A stretch of DNA of 64,000 nucleotides from Hydrogenophaga sp. (GTDB taxonomy: Bacteria; Pseudomonadota; Gammaproteobacteria; Burkholderiales; Burkholderiaceae_C). Each line of letters begins with the position of its first letter. Positions within the stretch are counted from its first letter, which is position 1. A program made the translations under genes and the position numbers. The notes under the pieces were generated by a model. It was not told where the DNA came from. It saw nothing but the letters and a program-made list of their open reading frames with translations, and ran no database searches. Of the stretch, positions 41,027 to 50,206 are shown in pieces. The stretch is taken from positions 124,001 through 188,000 of the forward strand of contig NZ_JADMKB010000037.1 in assembly GCF_018780075.1 (NCBI RefSeq), in the 5' to 3' direction.

Positions 41027-42634
41027 TCAGCGCTGGCGCAAGGTGCGGCTGAGCAGAATCACGGGCAGCAGGCCCACCAGCACCAGGGTGAGCGCGGGCA
41101 GCGCCGCCTCACCCAACCGCTCGTCGCGCGCGAGCTGGTAGGTGACCACGGCCAGGGTGTCGCTGTTGAACGGCCGCAGCACCAGGGTGGCGGGCAGTTC
41201 TTTCATCACGTCCACGAAGACCAGCAGCGCCGCCGCCGCCGTGGACCGCCTGAGCAATGGCCAGTGCACGCGCAGGGCCAGGCCCAGCCCGGTGGTGCCG
41301 AGCATGCGCGCCGAGTCGTCCAGGCTGGCCGGGATGCGGGCGTAGCCGCTCTGCACCGACTGCAGCGCCACGGCGGTGAAGCGCACCAGGTAGGCCCAGA
41401 CGATGCCCAGCGCGGTGGCGGTGATCCAGTAGCCCACGCTGGACTCGGGGCGCGCGGTCATCCACCAGCCCACGGGCAGCAGCAGGCCGACCACGATCAC
41501 CGCGCCCGGCACCGCGTAACCGAGGCTGGCGAGCTGCACCACGAACCGGGTCACGAAGCCCGGGCGCGCGCGCGCGGCGAACGCCAGCGCCAGCGCCAGC
41601 GCCGTGGCCACCGCGGCGCTCAGGGCCGCCAGCCGAACGCTGTTGCCCGACCACTGCACGAACTGCGTCCAGGGCAGGGATTCCCAGCCGCCGAGCAGCG
41701 GGCGCAGCATGAAGACCACCGGCAACACGAAACCAAACAGGATCGGCAACCCGCAGGCCACCCAGACCACCGCCGCCCGCGCGCCGCGCAGGCGCACCGG
41801 TTGCGCCTCGGCGCTGCCGGCGCGCTGGCCCCGCAGCGACGCGAAACGCATGCGCCGCTGCGCGCGCTGCTCCAACCACAGCAGCAGCGCCACCAGCGCC
41901 AGCAGCATGGTGGCGAGTTGCGCAGCCGCCAGCGGCATGTCCATCGACAGCCAGGCCTTGTAGATGCCGGCGGTGAAGGTCTGGATGCCGAAATAGCTGG
42001 CCACGCCGAAGTCGGCCAGCGTCTCCATCAGCGCGAGCGCCACCCCGGCCGCGACCGCCGGGCGCGCCAGCGGCAGCGCCACCTCGCGGATGCGGCGCGA
42101 CAGCGGCGCACCCAGCAGGCGCGCGGCCTCCATCAGCTGCGCGGCGCGTTCGGAGAGCGCGGTGCGCGCCAGCAGGTAGACATAGGGGTAGAGCGAGAAG
42201 GTGAACACCCAGACCGCGCCCGCGGTGTTTCGGATTTCGGGAAACACCCGACCGCGCAGCCCGAAGCTGTCGCGCAAACCGGTCTGCAGCGGGCCGCTGA
42301 ACTGCAGGAAGTCGGTGTAGGCGTAGGCCACCACATAGGCCGGCATGGCCAGGGGCAGCAGCAGCGCCCATTCAAAGAAGCGCCGGCCCGGGAATTCGAA
42401 CAAGGTCACCGCGCTGGCGGTGAGCATGCCCACCACCGCCACACCCAAAGCCACCGCCACGCACAGCGCCACGGTGGTGAGCGCGTACTCGGGCAACACG
42501 GTCTGCGCCATCTGAGAGAGCACGTCGCGCGCCGCGGCGTCGAACTGGAACCACGAGCCGCCGAGCGAGAGCACGGGCAGCGTGAGCAGGCACGCGAGCA
42601 GGATCAACGGGGCGAGGGCCAACCAACGCAGCAT
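41027..42634 (-). CDS. fbpB: Iron(III) ABC transporter permease (FbpB-like)
   Basis: A 535-residue permease made of two fused six-helix halves, as in FbpB/SfuB. Each half has a coupling EAA-type loop: [29 protein letters not shown] and [24 protein letters not shown]. It moves Fe3+ from a periplasmic binding protein across the inner membrane. It is divergent from fbpC across a regulatory region. No binding-protein gene (fbpA) is adjacent, so the substrate-binding subunit must be elsewhere. Confidence 0.88.
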   Translation of the reverse strand: MLRWLALAPLILLACLLTLPVLSLGGSWFQFDAAARDVLSQMAQTVLPEYALTTVALCVAVALGVAVVGMLTASAVTLFEFPGRRFFEWALLLPLAMPAYVVAYAYTDFLQFSGPLQTGLRDSFGLRGRVFPEIRNTAGAVWVFTFSLYPYVYLLARTALSERAAQLMEAARLLGAPLSRRIREVALPLARPAVAAGVALALMETLADFGVASYFGIQTFTAGIYKAWLSMDMPLAAAQLATMLLALVALLLWLEQRAQRRMRFASLRGQRAGSAEAQPVRLRGARAAVVWVACGLPILFGFVLPVVFMLRPLLGGWESLPWTQFVQWSGNSVRLAALSAAVATALALALAFAARARPGFVTRFVVQLASLGYAVPGAVIVVGLLLPVGWWMTARPESSVGYWITATALGIVWAYLVRFTAVALQSVQSGYARIPASLDDSARMLGTTGLGLALRVHWPLLRRSTAAAALLVFVDVMKELPATLVLRPFNSDTLAVVTYQLARDERLGEAALPALTLVLVGLLPVILLSRTLRQR

Positions 42635-42714
42635 GAAGTGGGGGAGGTGGGGGAGGAGACAGAGGGCTGGGCGGGATGATGGCACGCAGGCCCGCCGCGT
42701 TCAGCGAGGGGCTT

Positions 42715-42728
42715 TTGATGCACATCAA
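42715..42728. promoter_or_regulatory. Fnr/Anr-type site between fbpB and fbpC
   Basis: Perfect palindrome TTGAT-GCAC-ATCAA. It is 81-94 bases from the fbpB start and 51-64 from the fbpC start, so it could act on either divergent promoter. Confidence 0.65.
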
Positions 42729-42740
42729 TGCAAATGCGAA

Positions 42741-42756
42741 TTGTAGTTATCTACAA
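42741..42756. promoter_or_regulatory. Palindrome upstream of fbpC, possible iron-regulator site
   Basis: TTGTAG-TTAT-CTACAA, a perfect 6-base inverted repeat 23 bases before the fbpC ATG. The sequence just left of it, AAATGCGAAT, resembles half of a betaproteobacterial Fur box. A Fur-family or other iron regulator is possible. Confidence 0.5.
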
Positions 42757-42778
42757 TGACCCACCCACAAGCACCACC

Positions 42779-43906
42779 ATGTTCCTCAACGTCTCCCAAC
42801 TCAGCGTGCACTACCCCGGCCTGCCCCATGCCGCGGTGGACGGCGTCTCGCTCGGGCTGCGCGCGGGCGACATCGGGGTGCTGATCGGCCCCTCGGGCTG
42901 CGGCAAGACGACTCTGCTGCGCGCGGTGGCGGGCCTGGAGCGCGCCAGCGGCGGCAGCATCACGCTCGAAGGCGAGAAGGTCAGCGACGGCACGCACCAC
43001 ATGCCGGCCGAGCAACGCCGCATCGGCATGGTGTTCCAGGACTACGCCCTCTTCCCGCACCTCGACGTGGGCAGGAACATTGCCTTCGGCATCGACCGCC
43101 TGCCACGTGCCGAGCGCGACGCGCGGGTGGCCGAGGTGCTCAAGCTGGTGGGCCTGGACGGCATGCAGAAGCGTTTTCCGCACGAGCTCTCGGGCGGGCA
43201 ACAACAGCGCGTGGCGCTGGCCCGCGCGCTGGCACCGCGCCCACGCCTGCTGCTGCTGGACGAACCTTTTTCCAACCTCGACGTGGACCTGCGCGAGCGC
43301 CTGGCGCACGAGGTGCGCGGCATCCTGAAAGCCGCTGGCGCCACGGCGCTGTTCGTCACGCACGACCAGCTGGAGGCCTTTGCCATCGGCGACGTGATCG
43401 GCGTGATGCACGAAGGCCACCTGCACCAGTGGGAAGACGCCTACGCGCTCTACCACCGCCCGGCCACGCGCTTCGTGGCCGAGTTCATCGGACACGGCGT
43501 GTTCGCGCCGGCGCAGATCCGCATGAACGGCAACGAGGTCTCGGTGCAGACGCCGCTGGGCGCGCTGCAGGACGTGGACGAATGCCCACTGCCCACGGCC
43601 TACGCCTCGGGCCTGTGCGACGTGCTGCTGCGTGCCGACGACATCGTGCACGACGACAACGCGCCGGTGAAGGCGCAGATCTTGCGCAAGGCGTTTCGTG
43701 GCTCGGAGTTTCTCTACACACTGCGCCTGGCCAGTGGCGAGGTGCTGATGACGCACGTGCCCTCGCACCACAACCACGCGGTGGGCGAGTGGATCGGCAT
43801 CCGCGCCGAGGTCGACCACGTGGTCACCTTCGCGCGCGGCGGCCTGGCCACCTCGCCGCCCGCGCCGGGCGTGGCGCGCGTGGCGGGTCTCGCCGCTCAG
43901 CGCTGA
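42779..43906 (+). CDS. fbpC: Iron(III) ABC transporter ATP-binding protein (FbpC-like)
   Basis: A 375-residue ABC ATPase. Walker A is GPSGCGKTT, the signature is [15 protein letters not shown], Walker B is [12 protein letters not shown], and the switch His lies in FVTHDQ. A TOBE-like C-terminal domain (about 280-355) follows, as expected for FbpC. The start [14 protein letters not shown] is the family start. It pairs with the divergent permease fbpB across the shared regulatory region. Confidence 0.9.
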   Translation: MFLNVSQLSVHYPGLPHAAVDGVSLGLRAGDIGVLIGPSGCGKTTLLRAVAGLERASGGSITLEGEKVSDGTHHMPAEQRRIGMVFQDYALFPHLDVGRNIAFGIDRLPRAERDARVAEVLKLVGLDGMQKRFPHELSGGQQQRVALARALAPRPRLLLLDEPFSNLDVDLRERLAHEVRGILKAAGATALFVTHDQLEAFAIGDVIGVMHEGHLHQWEDAYALYHRPATRFVAEFIGHGVFAPAQIRMNGNEVSVQTPLGALQDVDECPLPTAYASGLCDVLLRADDIVHDDNAPVKAQILRKAFRGSEFLYTLRLASGEVLMTHVPSHHNHAVGEWIGIRAEVDHVVTFARGGLATSPPAPGVARVAGLAAQR

Positions 43907-43925
43907 GCGGCGCGCCTCTCGAAGT

Positions 43926-45332
43926 TCAGCTCAGCGCGGTCTTCACGCCGGGCAAGCGGGACACCACCAGCCAGTCCAGCACCAGCACGCCCAGCAGCAC
44001 CGCGCCCGACAGCGGGAAAGCCAGCGAGGTCACCAGCATCACCAACGCGCCGGTTTTCCACCGCGCGGTGTCCTGCGGCACGGGCGGCGCGGCCAGGCGC
44101 CCCGCGCCCGCCGGGCGGCGCTTCCACCACATGACGGTGCCGCTGACGCACAGGAACGCCACACCCGAACAGAACAGCACGTTGAGCCAGGCGCTCCACA
44201 GGCCCAGGTCGCCCTGGTGCAGCGCGATGCCCACCGCCATGACCTTGCCCATCAGCGGGTAGTCGGCGAACCGGGCCTCGGCCAGCACCCGCCCGGTGTA
44301 GCGGTCCACGTGCAGGGTGCGGTCACCCCAGGGGTTGCGCAGGTCCCCGCTCATGCTGTCGGCCGAGAGGGTGTAGACGCCGTCGGCGGCCTGGGGCACC
44401 TGGATGTGGTGCTGGCCGGTGAAGCCGAGCGTGAGCGCCAGGCGGGCCACGCCGTCCAGATTCACCGGCTGGTCTGCGGGCACACCGGGCGTGCCGGCGG
44501 TCGAGCCTGACGCGGGCAGGCGCGTCTGCTCCAGGCCCCAGGGCACCTCGTGCAGGCCGTCGGGGTTCAGGCTCGCGTGCGTGGCGTCCGATGTGGGCAC
44601 GTTGTCCCACTTGGTGTCGGGGAAGCTGCCCCAGGGTTGCATCAACTGGCTGCCCCACACCCCGGTCCACGACAGGCCGGTCAACAGAAAGCCCAGCAGC
44701 ACCGCGCTGAGCCAGAAGCCCACGCTGGCGTGCAGGGACTTCCACCACGCCCGCCCGCGCGCCCGCAGGTTGGGCACCAGCACCTGGGTCCAGGCCGTGT
44801 CGCCCCGCGGCCACCAGAGATAGAGGCCGCTGACGATCATCACGATGCCCAGCCCCGCCGCCACCTCGATGAGGCGGTCACCCACGTCGCCGATCAGCAG
44901 CGTGCCGTGGATGCGTTCGGCCCAGGCAAACAGGGTGTGCTCCTTGTCCACCACCTTCAATATGTCCGCCGTGTACGGGTTGACGGCGATGGCCTCGGTC
45001 GTGTCCTGGTGTTTCACCACGAACCAGCTCGGCGCATCGGGTCCGCGAGGGGCCACGTACTCCTTCAGGCTCGCCTGGGGAAACCGGGTGAACACGGCCT
45101 GGGCCTGCACCGTGACCGCCTGGGCTTCGGCCTGCGGGACCACCTTCACCGTCCAGCCCAGGCGGTCCTGGAAACCGGTGAAGAACACCATGACCAGGCC
45201 AGTGAGGGCCAACATGAGCAGAAAGGGGACCACGTAGAGGCCGGCGTAGAAGTGCCAGCGCCAGGCGGTGGCGTAAAAGCCGCGCGCCAGCGGGGCGGCG
45301 GCGGGGGGTGAGGGAGGTGCAAAAAAGCTCAT
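43926..45332 (-). CDS. PepSY-domain iron/flavin reductase-like membrane protein
   Basis: A 468-residue PepSY-associated transmembrane protein. The first helix (about 28-50, HFYAGLYVVPFLLMLALTGL) is followed by a periplasmic PepSY region, helices near 155-175 and 210-235 (KSLHASVGFWLSAVLLGFLLTGLSW), a second PepSY region, and three C-terminal helices including VMWWKRRP. Conserved His in WHFY, RIHGTLL, LHASVG and ALHQGDLG may bind heme. Such proteins are linked to siderophore or copper homeostasis. It heads the leftward copper/iron cluster's downstream end. Confidence 0.85.
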   Translation of the reverse strand: MSFFAPPSPPAAAPLARGFYATAWRWHFYAGLYVVPFLLMLALTGLVMVFFTGFQDRLGWTVKVVPQAEAQAVTVQAQAVFTRFPQASLKEYVAPRGPDAPSWFVVKHQDTTEAIAVNPYTADILKVVDKEHTLFAWAERIHGTLLIGDVGDRLIEVAAGLGIVMIVSGLYLWWPRGDTAWTQVLVPNLRARGRAWWKSLHASVGFWLSAVLLGFLLTGLSWTGVWGSQLMQPWGSFPDTKWDNVPTSDATHASLNPDGLHEVPWGLEQTRLPASGSTAGTPGVPADQPVNLDGVARLALTLGFTGQHHIQVPQAADGVYTLSADSMSGDLRNPWGDRTLHVDRYTGRVLAEARFADYPLMGKVMAVGIALHQGDLGLWSAWLNVLFCSGVAFLCVSGTVMWWKRRPAGAGRLAAPPVPQDTARWKTGALVMLVTSLAFPLSGAVLLGVLVLDWLVVSRLPGVKTALS

Positions 45333-45435
45333 CGATCGATTCCGGAGGTGTCTGACAACGTGCGGGCGCACTGGCCCTGAGCCAGAACGCCCACCCATGA
45401 GGGCCACCCCTCCCGATGGGGAGCGGCGCCCGGGA

Positions 45436-45831
45436 TCAGGACACGACCGGAGGGCCTCGGGCAGACGGCCGAGGCGTGGACCACGCGGTGAACCGCCAGG
45501 GCAAGGCCTGGGGCGGCGCCGATCCGCCCCGCATCGGCGGCGCCACCCACGGGGTGGGCATCAACGGCGCCAGGCGCTCCGACGCCAGCACGCACAGGGC
45601 GCAGGCCTCCAGCGTGCCGTGCTCGGGCTGGGGCGGTGCCTCGGGGCCCGGGTCCCCGATCAACCAGCGCTGCACGCCGTCGGCAGAACACAGCTCCACC
45701 CAGCCACCCTGCCCCGGCGCGCGCCACGAGGCCAGCGTGCGCGACACCGCCGGCGCCAGCGCGGCCAGCAACAGGGCAAACACCAGCCCGCGCGCGATGC
45801 GCCGCGACAGGGATGGCCAAGCGTGGGACAT
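45436..45831 (-). CDS. DUF2946 family protein
   Basis: A 131-residue protein with an N-terminal membrane or signal helix (about 12-30, GLVFALLLAALAPAVSRTLA) and the DUF2946 pattern: a WVELCSADGVQRW strand, then a metal-binding-like HxxxxACALC motif. These small secreted proteins cluster with copper and TonB-dependent uptake genes. A second homologue lies at 46804-47196. The C-terminus is proline-rich. Metal binding is inferred from the His/Cys motif. Confidence 0.75.
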   Translation of the reverse strand: MSHAWPSLSRRIARGLVFALLLAALAPAVSRTLASWRAPGQGGWVELCSADGVQRWLIGDPGPEAPPQPEHGTLEACALCVLASERLAPLMPTPWVAPPMRGGSAPPQALPWRFTAWSTPRPSARGPPVVS

Positions 45832-45868
45832 GGTGAAGACCGGGCGGCTGGAGGCTCAGCGAACGGGG

Positions 45869-46363
45869 TCAGTGTTTGTGCGCCTCGGCGGGCTTCATCT
45901 CGCCCTTCATGCCGCCCGCGGGGGCAGCGATGTTCAGCGGACGCGCCAGCGCCTTGATCTCGACGCTCTCGCGCTGGCCGTCCTTGCCTTCGAACACCAG
46001 CGTGAACGGCACCACATCGCCCACCTTCACCTGCGCCTTGAGGTCGAGCAGCATCACGTGGAAACCACCGGGCTTGAGGTCGACGGCCTTGCCGGCGGGC
46101 AGGGCCAGGCCCGGCACCTGGCGCATCTTCATCACGTCCTTGTCCATCGCCATTTCGTGGATCTCGGCCACACCGGCCACCGGGGACTTGACCTCGACCA
46201 GCTTGCTGTCGGCCTTGGCGGTCAGCTGCATGAAGGCGCCGGTGGCCTTCTGCTGGGCGACGGTGGCACGCACCCAGGGGTCTTTGATCTCGACGCTGGC
46301 CGGGCTTTGGGCCCAGGCGCTGGCGGTCACGGCGAGCAGGGTGGTGATGAGGATTTTTTTCAT
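45869..46363 (-). CDS. Periplasmic copper chaperone PCu(A)C
   Basis: A 164-residue secreted protein of the PCu(A)C family, which delivers Cu(I) for the CuA site of oxidase together with SCO. After the signal peptide (cleaved near SAWAQ) the ligands are in the expected pattern: HEMAMDKDVMKMR (His, Met) and GFHVMLLDL (His, Met). The tail is Met/His-rich (GGMKGEMKPAEAHKH), possibly binding extra copper. It lies between a DUF2946 gene and the deleted SCO gene. Confidence 0.9.
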   Translation of the reverse strand: MKKILITTLLAVTASAWAQSPASVEIKDPWVRATVAQQKATGAFMQLTAKADSKLVEVKSPVAGVAEIHEMAMDKDVMKMRQVPGLALPAGKAVDLKPGGFHVMLLDLKAQVKVGDVVPFTLVFEGKDGQRESVEIKALARPLNIAAPAGGMKGEMKPAEAHKH

Positions 46364-46418
46364 GGGAACTCCTGTGGAGGTTGAGGGAAGGGAACGGGAA
46401 AGGGAAAGGGTTGAACGG

Positions 46419-46739
46419 TCAGGCCGGCTGTTCCTGGAGCAGACGCTTCACGTCGGCGGCGCGGTCGTCGGCGGTCTGTTCGTGGCGCTGGGCAACGCGG
46501 ATGCGGCCCTCGCGGTCAAACAGGCTGCGCGCCTGACCGTTGAAGTCGGTCAGCGTGAACCCGCGCGCACAGGGGGCGCCGGTGATGTCGATGCCTTTGA
46601 ACGCCGGCGCCGCGCGGGCACCGGACAAGCGGTCACAGGCGCTCAGGCCTCCGGCGAGGGCGAACGCCCCCAGCCATGCGCTGAACGCGAGGCGATCACA
46701 GCAGGCAGGCGCCTGCGAAGCAGGGGATTGACGGAACAT
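46419..46739 (-). pseudogene. SCO family gene with internal in-frame deletion
   Basis: A 106-residue frame with the N-terminal part of a SCO lipoprotein (signal and SAC lipobox, then FKGIDITGAPCARGFTLTDF and NGQARSL). It jumps directly to the family C-terminus (FDREGRIRVAQRHEQTADDRAADVKRLLQ). About 110 residues between them are missing, including the CxxxC copper site and the distal His, compared with the intact SCO at 1432-2037. The frame is maintained across the junction near residue 73. It is probably non-functional as a chaperone. It sits in the PCu(A)C operon, where an active SCO would be expected. Confidence 0.8.
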
Positions 46740-46803
46740 GGAACCATCCAGAAACCAGGAAACACACGCAGCACCCCCTGAGGGATGTGCGACCGTGGCG
46801 ATT

Positions 46804-47196
46804 TCAGATGGCGAGCGGCGGAGCGCGGGCGTGGGCGACGGCCCAGGTGCCAGAGAGCGTGACAGCGTGGAAAAAGGCGGGGGGTGGCTCGGTCTGCCGC
46901 GGCAACGGCTCGGCCAGGGCAGACACCGGGGGCAGGTGGGCGGCACCGCCGTGCAGGGTGCACCACGGGCAGTGCATGGTGGCGTCGGCGACCGGTGCCG
47001 ATGGGCTGTCCGACGGCGTGGCGTCGGTACCGGCCTGGACCCAGATCATCCCCGAGACGCTGCAAACCTCGACCCAGTCGGCGCGGTCCGACGAAGCCAC
47101 CACGGCCTGCGCCACCGTGGGCGCCAGCGCGCCCAGCACCATGGCGAGCAGGGTCAGCCAGGTGGTGAAACGGCGGTGGACGCGCGAAAACGGCAT
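46804..47196 (-). CDS. DUF2946 family protein
   Basis: A 130-residue second DUF2946 member: N-terminal hydrophobic helix (WLTLLAMVLGALAPTVAQAV), the WVEVCSVSGMIWV strand and a HCPWCTLHGG metal-binding-like motif. It lies upstream of the deleted SCO gene, facing away from the GST gene, and is probably the first gene of this leftward copper-related unit (DUF2946, sco remnant, PCu(A)C, DUF2946, PepSY). Confidence 0.75.
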   Translation of the reverse strand: MPFSRVHRRFTTWLTLLAMVLGALAPTVAQAVVASSDRADWVEVCSVSGMIWVQAGTDATPSDSPSAPVADATMHCPWCTLHGGAAHLPPVSALAEPLPRQTEPPPAFFHAVTLSGTWAVAHARAPPLAI

Positions 47197-47305
47197 CGGC
47201 GCAGTTTATCAGCCCGCCTCTTGGACAGGCGAAGTGCCCTGGGCGACTGGCCTTCCCCGTCGGCCGCCACTACGATGGCCACTCACCACCCCACTGGAGA
47301 CATGC

Positions 47306-47950
47306 ATGCTCACCCTCTGCGGCTTTTCAGCCAGCAACTACTACAGCAAAGTCAAGCTCGCCCTGCTCGAAAAAGGCGTGCCGTTCGATGAAGAACTGGT
47401 CTGGGTCGGTCAGACCGATCCCGAGGCCAGCCCGCTGGGCAAGGTGCCCTACCTCAAGACGGACGAGGGCGCGCTGAGCGAGTCCACCGTCATCCTCGAA
47501 TACCTCGAAGCGAAGTACCCGCAGCACCCGCTGCTGCCCGCCGACCCGTTCGCGGCGGCCAAGGCGCGCGAGCTGGTGCGCTACATCGAGCTGCACATGG
47601 AGCTGGTGGCGCGCAACCTCTACCCCGAGGCCTTCTTCGGCGGCAAGATCAGCGACGCCGCCAAGGAAAAGACCGGGGTGCAGCTGGAGAAAAGCGTCGC
47701 CGCGTTCGCGAAGCTGGCGAAGTACTCGCCCTTCCTCGCCGGCGACAGCTTCACGCTGGCCGATGTGGCCGCTGCGGTGCACCTGCCGCTGGTGAGCAGC
47801 GCCAGCAAGCTGATCTACGGCCACGACTGCATGGCCCACCTGCCCGTGCGCGACTACCTCAAGCGCATCGGCGAGCGGCCCACCGTGCAGCGCATCAACG
47901 CCGACCGCAAGGCCAACACCGAGCTGATGCTGGCGAAGATGAAGAAGTGA
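47306..47950 (+). CDS. Glutathione S-transferase family protein
   Basis: A 214-residue cytosolic GST. The N-terminal thioredoxin-like domain has the active-site region GFSASNYYSKVKLALLEKG and the cis-Pro GKVPYL, followed by ESTVILEYLEAKYP for glutathione binding. The helical C-terminal domain includes SPFLAGDSFTLADVAAAVHL. ATG at 47306 has GGAGA upstream. Substrate unknown. Confidence 0.9.
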   Translation: MLTLCGFSASNYYSKVKLALLEKGVPFDEELVWVGQTDPEASPLGKVPYLKTDEGALSESTVILEYLEAKYPQHPLLPADPFAAAKARELVRYIELHMELVARNLYPEAFFGGKISDAAKEKTGVQLEKSVAAFAKLAKYSPFLAGDSFTLADVAAAVHLPLVSSASKLIYGHDCMAHLPVRDYLKRIGERPTVQRINADRKANTELMLAKMKK

Positions 47951-48030
47951 CCCCCCGCGCCGCTTCGCGTCACCCCCCTCCAGGGGGGCGGCACTGGCCG
48001 TCCGGCAAAGCCGGCCCGGCGGTGCCCTGG
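47951..48030 (+). repeat. GC-rich intergenic repeat, divergent copy
   Basis: It begins right after the GST stop (TGACCCCCC), contains the strong hairpin CCCCCCTCC / AGGGGGG and ends with a GCCGGCCCGGCGG segment. Its plan is that of the repeats at 50207-50280 and 52182-52259. The remaining bases up to 48089 hold nothing recognisable. Confidence 0.55.
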
Positions 48031-48089
48031 GTTAGGTTGCTTCATGCGGTGCGGGTGACGCTCCGGCGCCATGCAAAACCGCGTGAGTC

Positions 48090-48854
48090 TCAGTCGCCCG
48101 CTTGGCCAGGCTGCATCAGTCGGGCCACCTCGGTCCGCAGGTCCTGCGCCCAGGTGCGGCGGTCCCGGCCGTGGTCGCGCTGGGGCTCGCCGTAGCGCAC
48201 CACCGCCTGCACGCCGTCGGCCCGCAGCGTGGACCAGATCGATTGGAAGAGCGTGGTGTCGCCGATGAACAGCGGCGCGTCGCTGCGCTGGCCGCTGTCG
48301 CGGTCCGCGTAACGCAGGGCCATGGGCAACACCGGCGCGCCCGCGGCAATGGCGGCCTGCAGCAGGTTGGCGTGAAAGGTCAGCAGGGTCTGGCCATCGC
48401 CCGTGGTGCCCTCAGGGAACACCGAAATCACGTCCTGCGTGCGCAGGCGTTCGGCCACCTGGTGCACCACCCGCATGGCGTCGCGCCGGGACTCGCGCTC
48501 GATGTACAGGGTGCCTGCGCCATCGGCCAGCCCGCGGATCACCGGCCAGTGCCGGACATCGGCCTTGGAGACGAAGCGCGACGGCTGCGCGGCGTTCATG
48601 ACCAGGATGTCGAGCCAGGAAATGTGGTTGGCCACCTGCAGCAAGGGGCCATGGGTCGGTGGGGTGCCCTGCACCACCAGCTCCACGCCCAGGATGCCCA
48701 GCATCTGGCGCGTCCACTCCCGCACCATCAGCTGGGTCTGGGCGGGCGTGAGCTTCCCGAACTCGCTGCGGATGATCCACAGGCCGTGCAGCACATGCCC
48801 CGTGGCACGCACCAGCCGCCACAGGGCGCCGGCCCGCGAGCGGCCAGCGCTCAC
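48090..48854 (-). CDS. plsC: 1-acyl-sn-glycerol-3-phosphate acyltransferase (PlsC-like)
   Basis: A 254-residue membrane acyltransferase of phospholipid synthesis. The catalytic HX4D motif is NHISWLD, and the second block FPEGTTGDG is intact, with IRGLADGAGTLYIERESR between them. The start is GTG at 48854, overlapping the pyrC' stop as GTGA, so it is coupled to the pyrimidine operon. The longer in-frame extension antisense to nothing else is just the shifted frame of pyrC'. Confidence 0.88.
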   Translation of the reverse strand: MSAGRSRAGALWRLVRATGHVLHGLWIIRSEFGKLTPAQTQLMVREWTRQMLGILGVELVVQGTPPTHGPLLQVANHISWLDILVMNAAQPSRFVSKADVRHWPVIRGLADGAGTLYIERESRRDAMRVVHQVAERLRTQDVISVFPEGTTGDGQTLLTFHANLLQAAIAAGAPVLPMALRYADRDSGQRSDAPLFIGDTTLFQSIWSTLRADGVQAVVRYGEPQRDHGRDRRTWAQDLRTEVARLMQPGQAGD

Positions 48855-50179
48855 GCCACAGCCTGCCGGCGTTCCGCCTCGTGCGCCACCTGGCCACCGA
48901 CCAGCGTCATGCGCACGCGAACCGGCAGCTCGTGGCCCTCGAACGGCGTGTGGCGGCCCTGGCTGCGCAGCGCGGCGGGGTCCACGCGCCAGCTCGCGTC
49001 GGGATCGAAGAGGCAGAGATCGGCCTGCCCACCCACGGCGATCTGACCCACGCTGTGCTGCAGGGTGCCCAGCGCATGCCCGAGCACCGCCTGCGGCCCG
49101 GTGGTCAACACCGTCAAGGCCTGCATCAGTCCCAGACCGTCCTGTTGCGCCCACTTGCAGGCCAGCCCGAGCAGCAGCTCCACGGCCGTGGCGCCGGGCT
49201 CGGCCTCGGCGAAGGGCAGGGTCTTGGCGTCGGCGTCCACCGGGTTGTGGTCCGACACCAGCGCGTCGATGCTGCCGTCGGCCAGGCCCTCGCGCAGGGC
49301 GTCGCGGTCGCGTTGCTGGCGCAGCGGCGGCTGCAGGCGCGTGCGGCTGTCGTAGTAGCCGATGTCCGTGTCGGTCAGGTGGAGGTTGTGCACGCTCACG
49401 TCGCAGCTCACGGGCAGGCCCTCGGCCTTGGCCTGGCGCACCAGCTCCAGACCGGCGGCGCTGCTGATGCGGCACAGGTGCACGCGCGCTTCGCTGCCCT
49501 TGCCGTGCACCGCGCGCAGCAGTTCAAACAGGGTGTGCAGCGCGATGGTTTCGGCCATCACCGGGATGCCGGCCAGGCCCATGCGCGTGGCCAGCGGGCC
49601 GCTGGCCGCCACGCCTTTGCCGAGCCAGAAATCCTGCGGCCGCAGCCACACGGTGTAGCCGAACGTGGCCGCGTACTGCAGCGCGCGCTGCAGCACCTGG
49701 GCGTTGACGATGGGCACCTCCGCCTGGCCGAAGCCGATGCAGCCGGACTCGGTGAGTTCGGCCATCTCGGTCAGCACCTCGCCCTTGAGGCCGCGCGTGA
49801 GCGCGCCCAGCGGAAACACGCGGGTGCGGTGCATCTTCTCGGCACGGAACTTGAGCATGTCCACCAGACCGGGCTCGTCGAGCACCGGCTCGGTGTCGGG
49901 CGGGCAGACCAGCGAGGTCACACCGCCGGCCACGGCCGCCGTGGTCTCGCTCTCGAGCATGCCGGCGTGTTCCTGCCCGGGTTCGCGCAGCCGCACCGCG
50001 AGGTCCAACAGCCCCGGCGCCACCACCCAGCCGCTGGCGTCGATGGTGCGGTTGGGGTGGAAGTCGGGCGCGATCTTGCCGATGGCGATGATGCGACCGG
50101 CGGCGATGGCGATGTCGGCCATCTCGTCACGGCCGCTGGCCGGGTCCATGACGCGGCCGTTCTGGATCAATATCTTCAT
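48851..50179 (-). CDS. pyrX: Non-catalytic dihydroorotase homologue PyrC' (PyrX)
   Basis: A 442-residue amidohydrolase-fold protein, next to pyrB as in Pseudomonas, where the inactive PyrC' supports aspartate transcarbamoylase assembly. The metal-binding HxH at the end of the first strand is replaced: the sequence is PGLLDLAVRLREPG, with Ala61 and Arg63 where active enzymes have His. The usual TDHAPH element reads SDHNPV. It should therefore be inactive as a dihydroorotase. It starts 99 bases past the pyrB stop, after a repeat, and ends coupled to plsC. Confidence 0.88.
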   Translation of the reverse strand: MKILIQNGRVMDPASGRDEMADIAIAAGRIIAIGKIAPDFHPNRTIDASGWVVAPGLLDLAVRLREPGQEHAGMLESETTAAVAGGVTSLVCPPDTEPVLDEPGLVDMLKFRAEKMHRTRVFPLGALTRGLKGEVLTEMAELTESGCIGFGQAEVPIVNAQVLQRALQYAATFGYTVWLRPQDFWLGKGVAASGPLATRMGLAGIPVMAETIALHTLFELLRAVHGKGSEARVHLCRISSAAGLELVRQAKAEGLPVSCDVSVHNLHLTDTDIGYYDSRTRLQPPLRQQRDRDALREGLADGSIDALVSDHNPVDADAKTLPFAEAEPGATAVELLLGLACKWAQQDGLGLMQALTVLTTGPQAVLGHALGTLQHSVGQIAVGGQADLCLFDPDASWRVDPAALRSQGRHTPFEGHELPVRVRMTLVGGQVAHEAERRQAVA

Positions 50180-50206
50180 AGCTTTACCTTGAAAAGCGTG
50201 GTTTCG

